A DNA stretch of 5,984 bases from Candidatus Portnoybacteria bacterium CG_4_10_14_0_2_um_filter_44_20. Its GTDB lineage: Bacteria; Patescibacteriota; Minisyncoccia; Portnoybacterales; GCA-002795985. Below the pieces are notes generated by a model. It saw nothing but the letters and a program-made list of their open reading frames with translations, had not been told where the DNA came from and did no database searches. Shown piece by piece: positions 1 to 4,808 of the stretch; the stretch's first letter is position 1, and every line of letters starts with the position of its first letter. The stretch covers positions 1 to 5,984 of the forward strand of contig PFOG01000013.1 in NCBI GenBank assembly GCA_002792395.1, written 5' to 3'. The position numbers were made by a program, and so were the translations under genes.

Positions 1-1153
1 TGTTCTTTAAAACATGGTAAATAATTTTGGTTAATTTGTTGGCAGCAGCCGTAACCGCATAGCGGTGAGATCGACCCTTGTCCCTTCTTTCTGTGTATTG
101 TTTTTTGAAAGTCGGATTAACTCTGCAAATAACCATAGCTGAATACCAGATTGCATTTCTGAGATATTTGGAACCGCGTTTTGAGATAGGTGTGCGTCCC
201 TGGTATGTTCCGGATTCTTTCAGTTTTGGATCGAGTCCGGCAAAGGCAATCAGTTTGACGGCAGAACCAAAATTTTGGATATTGCCGATTTCAGACAGGA
301 TACTCGCGCCGGTAGATTTTCCAATTCCCGGGATGGTAAAAAGCGGAGAATTTAATTTGGAAACAATACCGGCAATTTTTTCCTCCAAAAAATCAATTTG
401 ATTTTGCAATAATTTGAGATTTTCCAAAAGAAGATTCAACTCGATCTTGAAAGCCTCTTTCCCAAAACTGATACCAATGGAATTGCGGCAGGCATCATGT
501 AATTTCTCAATTTTAGCTGAAGCTATTCCGCGCCTGCTAAGTCCCTTGATAATGGAAGTTAATTCAGAAAGCGACAGTTCGGCCATTTCTTCCGGAGTGG
601 AAAAATCATTCAAAAGAGCAATAACGGTTTTTCCAAAACGATTGGAAAAAAGAGGCATGAATTCAGGAAATATCCGATCGGTTACCGCAATCATTTTTCT
701 TTTCAGATCGGATGAATTAGCGATTAAATCAGCTTTTAAGCGGGTTAACTCGCGTAAGTTCATCATTTCGCCTACGGATACATTGCAACGATCGAAATTT
801 CCAAATTTGAGCAGAACGGCAATTCTCTTGGCATCGACATTATCGCTCTTGGCTCCGCGCAAATTGGTATTTCTGAATGACTTGACTTGCAGAGGATTGA
901 GCAGCGCGATTTGTTTTGAATCAATTCCCAGCTGCAGAAAAAAATCATAAAGATTCAGAAAATAGTGCCCGGTGGCTTCCATCCCGATCAAAAATGATTT
1001 TTCAGTCAGCAAATTCACAAATGATAATTTTTCTTGCAGTGTCTCAAATCCGGTTTTATCATTATTGATTTGCCATATACTTTCTTGTCCTTCGTCATCC
1101 AAAAGACAAAGCGAGTGAGAAAATTTTCCTACATCGATTCCAAGATAGAACAT
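1..1153 (-). CDS. IS110-family transposase (DEDD RNA-guided recombinase), C-terminus cut by window edge
   Basis: Reading the minus strand from ATG at 1153-1151 gives 384 codons with no stop before the window edge, so only a short C-terminal tail is missing. The N-terminal RuvC-like DEDD domain (about residues 1-150) shows GIDVGKFSHS (D7), GMEATGHY (E59) and AKSDNVDAKRIA (D104, D107), the expected acidic quartet. A coiled helical section follows (about 150-265). The C-terminal IS116/IS110/IS902 domain begins with PGIGKSTGASILSEIG (275-290) and continues with FAGLDPKLKESGTYQGRTP and SKRGSKYLR (304-332). The family's catalytic serine should lie in this last stretch (S314 or S324 are candidates). 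It ends with HRYAVTAAANKLTKIIYH (363-380). Family members cut and exchange strands at a core dinucleotide chosen by a bridge RNA from the element's own non-coding end. No frameshift or internal stop is seen, so the gene looks intact. No clear ribosome binding site precedes the start. Confidence 0.95.
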   Translation of the reverse strand, partial: MFYLGIDVGKFSHSLCLLDDEGQESIWQINNDKTGFETLQEKLSFVNLLTEKSFLIGMEATGHYFLNLYDFFLQLGIDSKQIALLNPLQVKSFRNTNLRGAKSDNVDAKRIAVLLKFGNFDRCNVSVGEMMNLRELTRLKADLIANSSDLKRKMIAVTDRIFPEFMPLFSNRFGKTVIALLNDFSTPEEMAELSLSELTSIIKGLSRRGIASAKIEKLHDACRNSIGISFGKEAFKIELNLLLENLKLLQNQIDFLEEKIAGIVSKLNSPLFTIPGIGKSTGASILSEIGNIQNFGSAVKLIAFAGLDPKLKESGTYQGRTPISKRGSKYLRNAIWYSAMVICRVNPTFKKQYTERRDKGRSHRYAVTAAANKLTKIIYHVLKN

Positions 1154-1194
1154 AGTTTTAATTTCTTAAAAATTAATTACTGTAAAGGTGATTC

Positions 1195-1356
1195 CAATTA
1201 AGAAGCTAAACTTCTCTTCTGCGACTACACCACAATCATGTATTCAGACCCGTAGTATTCGCCGGGGGCGAACCTACATCAAGTTAAATTCGTGGTCCAG
1301 CAGCCGAGAAGGAAGCAAATAGTCATAGCAAAGTAGTGCTGAGCGCCTACATGAAA
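1195..1356 (-). ncRNA. Candidate IS110 bridge RNA encoded in the element's left end
   Basis: No ORF occupies this stretch, yet it is rich in stems. In 5' to 3' order on the minus strand I see: (1) a 5' stem-loop at 1350-1333, CTAC/GTAG plus GC/GC with one bulged base; (2) a larger loop at about 1305-1267, in which GGACC pairs with GGTTC (one G-U) around a 19-base loop, flanked by GGC/GCC with an asymmetric bulge; (3) a second loop at 1262-1221, GCGA/TCGC and CTAC/GTAG separated by a 3-base bulge and closing a 23-base loop; (4) a short AGAAG/CTTCT hairpin at 1215-1201. A 5' hairpin followed by two internally bulged loops upstream of the transposase is the known IS621 bridge RNA plan, with target-binding then donor-binding loop, and the length of about 160 bases is close. 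The stems were found by eye. A competing hairpin (TTCGCC/GGCGAA, 1258-1272) overlaps two of them. Which bases act as guides is not established. Confidence 0.6.
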
Positions 1357-1362
1357 AATATG

Positions 1363-1368
1363 ATTATA
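1363..1368 (-). promoter_or_regulatory. -10 box likely driving the bridge RNA and transposase
   Basis: A perfect TATAAT lies on the minus strand here. The expected start of transcription, about 7 bases downstream near 1356, falls just before the first stem-loop of the candidate bridge RNA. No good -35 is present at 16-18 bases; the best hexamer at 17 bases (TAGAGT) matches TTGACA at only three positions. In IS110 elements a stronger promoter can form at the circular junction, which would explain a weak -35 in the integrated copy. That last point is inference. Confidence 0.45.
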
Positions 1369-1385
1369 CTTCTCTAATCGGAGCA

Positions 1386-1403
1386 ACTCTACTGGTTAAG
1401 AGT
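1386..1403. repeat. Small hairpin in the IS110 left end
   Basis: ACTCT (1386-1390) and AGAGT (1399-1403) form a perfect 5-bp inverted repeat around an 8-base loop. It lies upstream of the TATAAT box that would drive the bridge RNA, so it is probably not part of that RNA. Its role is unknown and it could be chance. Confidence 0.3.
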
Positions 1404-1425
1404 GTAGAAAAGAATTAATAAATTG

Positions 1426-1461
1426 TCTATGCTGGAATGAGATTACTATTCTTAGTATAGA
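1426..1461 (+). repeat. Wobble-paired inverted repeat at the IS/mreD junction
   Basis: TCTATGCTGGAAT (1426-1438) can pair with ATTCTTAGTATAGA (1448-1461) around a 9-base loop. This gives 13 pairs, three of them G-U, with one bulged C. The wobbles work only in RNA read from the plus strand; on the minus strand they become A-C mismatches. It is therefore a better RNA hairpin for readthrough toward mreD than for the bridge RNA. It sits within the last 50 bases before mreD, next to the presumed end of the element. No T-run follows, so it is not a classical terminator. Confidence 0.4.
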
Positions 1462-1475
1462 GAATAATAATATAC

Positions 1476-1937
1476 ATGAAAATTTACGGCGTTGTGCCGA
1501 ATTTAATTTTGGTGGTTGTTGTTTTGGCTAGTTTGTCTGTTGATTGGCAGACAGCGCTTCCTTTGGCTTTATTAGGCGGGATCTCGCTTGATCTATTTTC
1601 TACTAACCAGTTTGGTTTTTTTGCGTTAATCCTTATAATTATCAGTTTTTTATTCAGTTTTTTGAAATCTTATCTTTTTACTCAGGCCAACATCCTCGTT
1701 TCTTTAATTGCGGTTTTGATGGGGACAAGCCTTTATTACCTGCTCGCCTTGCTCTTAGCTGATTTTTTCTTACTGCTGGATTTGCCGATTTCTGTTATTT
1801 TGTCACTGGAAAATGTTTTCATCTGGCTTCCTTTAGAACTCGCCTATAATTTAGCCGGAACAATTTTTATATTTTTTTGTTTTTTCCGAAACAAACCCAG
1901 TTTTTCTGGCGTTAAGTCTAATAATCGATGGATATAG
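1476..1937 (+). CDS. mreD: Rod shape-determining protein MreD, N-terminally truncated
   Basis: This 153-residue, strongly hydrophobic protein fits MreD, the integral membrane partner of MreC/MreB and PBP2 in side-wall growth. Family marks are VVPNLILVVVV (6-16) and GGISLDLFSTNQFG (34-47), matching the PN...G..LDL....G pattern. Membrane segments fall at about 8-22, 28-41, 47-66, 70-97 and 112-137. In E. coli MreD the equivalent proline is near residue 36, with a complete membrane helix before it; here it is residue 8, so the first helix is missing. The upstream frame reaches a TAG at 1458-1460 without any hydrophobic stretch, and the IS110 left end abuts the start. The simplest reading is that the insertion removed the native 5' end and an internal ATG now starts the frame. 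No ribosome binding site is visible. The last 10 bases overlap mrdA. Product identity is fairly sure; whether it functions is not. Confidence 0.8.
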   Translation: MKIYGVVPNLILVVVVLASLSVDWQTALPLALLGGISLDLFSTNQFGFFALILIIISFLFSFLKSYLFTQANILVSLIAVLMGTSLYYLLALLLADFFLLLDLPISVILSLENVFIWLPLELAYNLAGTIFIFFCFFRNKPSFSGVKSNNRWI

Positions 1938-3982
1938 ATCAAATTTTTGAAAAATCCCCTCGTAAATTAGCGGGTTTACGCCAAAAATCGTTATTGGCAC
2001 GCTATTTCTCATTTCTGAATTTCCCCCCCCACGGGCTAAAAGCGTCTTTAGAGCCAGAGGAAGTCTTTTTGGACGCGCAAAGTGATCAGGGCTATAAAAT
2101 GGAAGTGCCCATTAAGCGGAGGAAATTCTTTTTCTTTTACGTATTGGCGATTATTCTGTTTTTTATTTTAGTGGGGATGGCTGGCTGGCTACAGATTATA
2201 AAAGGGGGTGCCTATTTATCGCAGGCAGAAAAAAATCGGGTTCGCACCATACCTATTTTTTCTCCCCGTGGTATTATTTACGATAGGGTTGGGGAACAGT
2301 TGATTTATAATGTTTCTACTTTTGATTTGGTTGCAATACCAGCCTATTTGCCAAAAGAGGAGAATGGGCGAGAGGAGGTGTTTAGGGAGCTTGGGGATGT
2401 TTTGGGCGAAGATCCAGAAATGTTAGAGGCTGCAATGATGGGTGTTCAACCGTTTTCTTTTAACCCGGTTTTACTGAAAGGGGGCATTGAGAGAGAAAAA
2501 GCATTATTTTTAGAAACCGAGTTAAAAAATTTACCGGGAGTGGAGATTGAAAGCAATCTTCAGAGAGAATATGTTTTCCCCTTTGTTTTTTCGCATATTA
2601 TTGGATATGTCGGGAAAATGACAGAAGTCGATCTTGGGGGTCGGCCAGATTATTTTTCTACAGAAACAATCGGTAAAAGCGGATTAGAGTTGGAGTATGA
2701 GAATGTTTTACGAACCCTTCCGGGCAAGAAAGAGGTTGAAGTAGATGCTTATGGCACGATTGGGCAAACGCTTCGCGTTGTTGATCCGGGCGACGCGCGC
2801 GGTCTCGTTTTGTCGATTGACGCGGATTTGCAGAATTTTATTTATAACCGATTGGGTGATGCCCTGAAACAGCTTAGGGTTTCTCGGGCCGTCGCCGTTG
2901 CCTTGAACCCGCAGAATGGCCACATTCTGGCCTTGGTGACCATTCCTAGTTTCGATAATAATTTGATGTCCCAGGGAATTAGCCAGGAGAAATACGGCCA
3001 ACTCTTAAGTAATCCATTGCAGCCGCTTTTTAATCGCGCGGTTTCTGGTCAATATGCTCCTGGTTCTACGATTAAACCGTTTGTTGGCGCTGCCGCGTTG
3101 GAAGAAGGTGTCGTAACGCCGAAGACGATTATTAACGACGTGGGACCGTTGGTCTTGGGCGGCTGGACTTTTCCCGATTGGAAAACTCATGGTTTGGTGG
3201 ATATTTATCGAGCCATTGCCGAATCGTGCAATATCTATTTTTATACCGTCGGTGGTGGCTATGGAGATTTTAAGGGATTGGGCGTCGATCGACTGGAAAA
3301 ATATTTAAAACTTTTCGGGTTTGGCAGTCTGACGGGCATTGATCTGCCTAACGAGAAAACAGGGTTTATCCCCAGCGCAGAATGGAAAAAAGAAACGAAG
3401 GGGGAAAGTTGGTATATCGGCGATACTTACCACATGTCAATCGGCCAGGGCGATGTTACTGTTACGCCTCTGCAAATGTCGGTATTGACCGCGGCAATTG
3501 CCAACGGCGGAACCGTTTGGCGGCCTTATATAGTTGACAAAATCATTGACTCAGAGAAAAATGTTATTGAGGAGATTAAGCCTCAGGGAAGAAAGATTGA
3601 CTTTGTTTCCGCGCAGAATTTGGATATAACGGGCTTTATCTCCAAAGAGAATTTGGATATAACGGGCTTTATCTCCAAAGAGAATTTGGATATAACGGGC
3701 TTTATCTCCAAAGAGAATTTGGATATAATAAGAAGTGCCATGCGCCAGACCGTTACAAGCGGGTCGGCTCAGTATTTAAAAACCCTCTCGGTTGCGGCGG
3801 CAGGAAAGACTGGTACCGCGCAGACGACTGTCGACAAGAAGAACAATGCCTGGTTTACGGTTTTTGCTCCTTTTGATAGTCCCGAGATCGAGTTAACGAT
3901 TTTAATCGAAGAAGGCGTCGAGGGTAGCACCTCGGCGGTTCCGGTCGCCCGGGACATTCTACAGTGGTATTTCAATAGATAA
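1928..3982 (+). CDS. mrdA: Penicillin-binding protein 2 (peptidoglycan D,D-transpeptidase)
   Basis: This 684-residue class B PBP cross-links peptide stems of new peptidoglycan during elongation, as partner of RodA. Residues 1-66 form a charged cytoplasmic extension containing EPEEVFLDAQ (42-51), which I recall as usual in Patescibacteria PBP2. A single membrane anchor spans about 67-88. The pedestal domain starts with SPRGIIYDR (112-120). The transpeptidase domain has all three motifs: STIK (nucleophile S380, K383), SCN (S433-N435) and KTG (K627-G629). Between SCN and KTG lie three perfect copies of the 11-residue unit NLDITGFISKE (564-596), followed by NLDIIRSAMRQTV, an insertion not expected in the family. 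An 8-C tract (2023-2030) encodes part of FPPH in the extension. The start overlaps the mreD end by 10 bases, so translational coupling is likely; no clear Shine-Dalgarno sequence is seen. M58, just before KRRKFFFF, is a possible alternative start but would discard the conserved extension. Confidence 0.95.
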   Translation: MDIDQIFEKSPRKLAGLRQKSLLARYFSFLNFPPHGLKASLEPEEVFLDAQSDQGYKMEVPIKRRKFFFFYVLAIILFFILVGMAGWLQIIKGGAYLSQAEKNRVRTIPIFSPRGIIYDRVGEQLIYNVSTFDLVAIPAYLPKEENGREEVFRELGDVLGEDPEMLEAAMMGVQPFSFNPVLLKGGIEREKALFLETELKNLPGVEIESNLQREYVFPFVFSHIIGYVGKMTEVDLGGRPDYFSTETIGKSGLELEYENVLRTLPGKKEVEVDAYGTIGQTLRVVDPGDARGLVLSIDADLQNFIYNRLGDALKQLRVSRAVAVALNPQNGHILALVTIPSFDNNLMSQGISQEKYGQLLSNPLQPLFNRAVSGQYAPGSTIKPFVGAAALEEGVVTPKTIINDVGPLVLGGWTFPDWKTHGLVDIYRAIAESCNIYFYTVGGGYGDFKGLGVDRLEKYLKLFGFGSLTGIDLPNEKTGFIPSAEWKKETKGESWYIGDTYHMSIGQGDVTVTPLQMSVLTAAIANGGTVWRPYIVDKIIDSEKNVIEEIKPQGRKIDFVSAQNLDITGFISKENLDITGFISKENLDITGFISKENLDIIRSAMRQTVTSGSAQYLKTLSVAAAGKTGTAQTTVDKKNNAWFTVFAPFDSPEIELTILIEEGVEGSTSAVPVARDILQWYFNR
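3617..3728 (+). repeat. In-frame 33-bp tandem repeat inside mrdA (3 full copies plus 13 bases)
   Basis: Three identical 33-bp units lie at 3617-3649, 3650-3682 and 3683-3715. A partial fourth copy of 13 bases (3716-3728) reads into the normal gene sequence. Each unit begins AATTTGGATATAA and encodes NLDITGFISKE. Since 33 is a multiple of three, the frame is kept. The complete absence of differences between copies, synonymous ones included, points to recent expansion by slippage or unequal recombination. Confidence 0.97.
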
Positions 3983-4003
3983 ATCCGAAATCCGAAATCC
4001 GAA
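3983..4003 (+). repeat. Three tandem ATCCGAA heptamers directly after the mrdA stop
   Basis: Perfect copies of ATCCGAA lie at 3983-3989, 3990-3996 and 3997-4003, beginning on the base after the TAA stop. Heptamer arrays of this kind are, from memory, common in spacers of CPR genomes. Their function is unknown. Confidence 0.9.
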
Positions 4004-4009
4004 GCAATA

Positions 4010-4080
4010 CCAAATGACCAAAATTCCCACCCTACGGGTGGTCACCCGAAGGGTGAAAAACGTCTGTTTTGGTCATTTGG
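4010..4080. repeat. Nested palindrome: 14-bp stem enclosing two abutting hairpins
   Basis: CCAAATGACCAAAA (4010-4023) and TTTTGGTCATTTGG (4067-4080) are perfect inverted repeats of 14 bp. Inside them lie two hairpins directly next to each other: CCACCC-TAC-GGGTGG (4027-4041) and TCACCC-GAA-GGGTGA (4042-4056), each with a 6-bp stem and a 3-base loop. Folded, the segment gives a three-way-junction or cloverleaf-like shape in either strand. It starts 27 bases after the mrdA stop, so it may act as a 3' mRNA structure. There is no T-run right after the outer stem, so an intrinsic terminator is not supported. It may be a copy of a dispersed palindromic element. Confidence 0.85.
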
Positions 4081-4104
4081 ATTTAGAAATTAAAATTTGT
4101 TTCG

Positions 4105-4160
4105 AAATTCGCATTTGAGCGAAGCGAAAAGAACTTCGTTCATATTCGATATTCGAATTT
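4105..4160. repeat. Inverted and direct repeats just upstream of greA
   Basis: AAATTCG (4105-4111) and CGAATTT (4154-4160) form outer arms. GAGCGAAG (4117-4124) and CTTCGTTC (4134-4141) form an inner 8-bp stem with one G-U. Two direct copies of ATATTCG lie at 4142-4148 and 4149-4155. The outer arms end 6 bases before the greA ATG, so in mRNA the structure would reach almost to the start codon. Low-complexity TTCGAA-type sequence makes chance pairing likelier than in the preceding palindrome. Confidence 0.5.
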
Positions 4161-4166
4161 TATATC

Positions 4167-4616
4167 ATGCAGTATATTTCTCGCGAGGGCCTTGAAGAAC
4201 TCAAGGTTGAGCTTAAGCAGCGTTTTAAGGCGAGGCTAGAAATTGCCAAATCCCTAGAAGAAGCGAAGGGCCAGGGTGATTTGTCGGAGAATGCTGAATA
4301 CGCCGAGGCTAAAGAAAATCAGGCTTTTAATGAGGGCCGAATTATGGAGCTGGAGCAGATGATCAAAACCGCCATGGTTATTACCAAGAATCGCAAGGAC
4401 GATAAGGTTAGTGTTGGGACGGTTGTTAAAACCAAGTCAGGTGAAGAAACAGCTCATTTTCATATTGTCGGATCGGAGGAAGCGGATCCAGCCAAAGGAA
4501 AAATCTCGAATGAGTCTCCTCTGGGCAAGGCTCTTTTGGGCCGCAAGATAGGGGAAACTACGAAGGCTGAAACACCGAGGGGAAAGGTGAAATACAAAAT
4601 ATTGGGAATCGAGTAA
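4167..4616 (+). CDS. greA: Transcription elongation factor GreA
   Basis: This 149-residue protein is GreA, which enters the RNA polymerase secondary channel and stimulates cleavage of backtracked RNA so that stalled complexes can resume. The N-terminal coiled coil spans about 1-75. Its tip loop reads GQGDLSENAEY (35-45), with D38 and E41 equivalent to the acidic pair (D41, E44) that E. coli GreA uses to help hold catalytic magnesium. The C-terminal FKBP-like domain (about 80-149) contains VGSEEADPAKGKIS (101-114) and the family signature SNESPLGKALLG (114-125), ending in a typical KYKILGIE. It is slightly shorter than the E. coli protein (158), mostly at the N-terminus. The ATG at 4167 is the first possible start for the coiled coil. 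No Shine-Dalgarno sequence is present. It is separated from mrdA by 184 bases of repeats, so it is probably its own transcription unit. Confidence 0.96.
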   Translation: MQYISREGLEELKVELKQRFKARLEIAKSLEEAKGQGDLSENAEYAEAKENQAFNEGRIMELEQMIKTAMVITKNRKDDKVSVGTVVKTKSGEETAHFHIVGSEEADPAKGKISNESPLGKALLGRKIGETTKAETPRGKVKYKILGIE

Positions 4617-4669
4617 TCGTAACGCAAATAATACGAATGATATGCCAATCTGCGGGTTGCGAATTATCA

Positions 4670-4745
<76 letters not shown>

Positions 4746-4768
4746 GGTTATTTGCAGTTCGCATGAAA

Positions 4769-4800
4769 TTAACATAAAATTTGTAGATTTGCATTATAAT
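4769..4800 (+). promoter_or_regulatory. Possible lysS promoter
   Basis: A perfect TATAAT lies at 4795-4800. TTAACA at 4769-4774 matches the -35 consensus at five of six positions but is 20 bases from TATAAT; paired with CATTAT (4792-4797) the spacing is 17. Either way transcription would begin at or within a few bases of the lysS ATG (4809), implying a leaderless or nearly leaderless mRNA. The sequence is very AT-rich, so a chance match is possible. Confidence 0.4.
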
Positions 4801-4808
4801 TATAAATA

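Larger units (their letters stand above)
1..1475 (-). mobile_element. IS110-family insertion sequence (partial; right end outside window)
   Basis: The element consists of the transposase plus a non-coding left end of up to 322 bases upstream of it. It lies opposite to the mreD-mrdA operon. IS110 elements generally lack obvious terminal inverted repeats and target duplications, so the exact boundary cannot be read here. The outer limit given, 1475, is inferred from mreD: homology to MreD starts at or just after 1476, and a TAG at 1458-1460 closes that frame upstream. The long non-coding region upstream of the transposase, rather than downstream, fits the IS110 group (IS621-like) better than the IS1111 group. 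The other end lies beyond base 1. Confidence 0.8.

Noticed and set aside
78..950. Two plus-strand open frames (78-401 and 414-950)
   Set aside because: They lie opposite the transposase, whose minus-strand frame carries all IS110 motifs without a break. Their translations resemble no protein family I recognise.
1..1475. Terminal inverted repeats or a target-site duplication for the IS
   Set aside because: Only one end is in the window, and IS110 elements typically lack both, so none can be claimed.
1195..1475. Group II intron fragment or riboswitch in the structured region before mreD
   Set aside because: No domain V-like hairpin or recognisable riboswitch core is seen, and the structured RNA reads away from mreD, toward the transposase.
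3617..3728. CRISPR-like array
   Set aside because: The units are directly adjacent with no spacers and lie in frame within mrdA.
2708..3975. Minus-strand frames inside mrdA
   Set aside because: They are antisense to conserved transpeptidase motifs (STIK, SCN, KTG) and show no recognisable domain.
4010..4080. Rho-independent terminator for mrdA
   Set aside because: The stem is strong, but no T-run follows in the plus-strand direction; the downstream sequence is ATTTAGAAATT.
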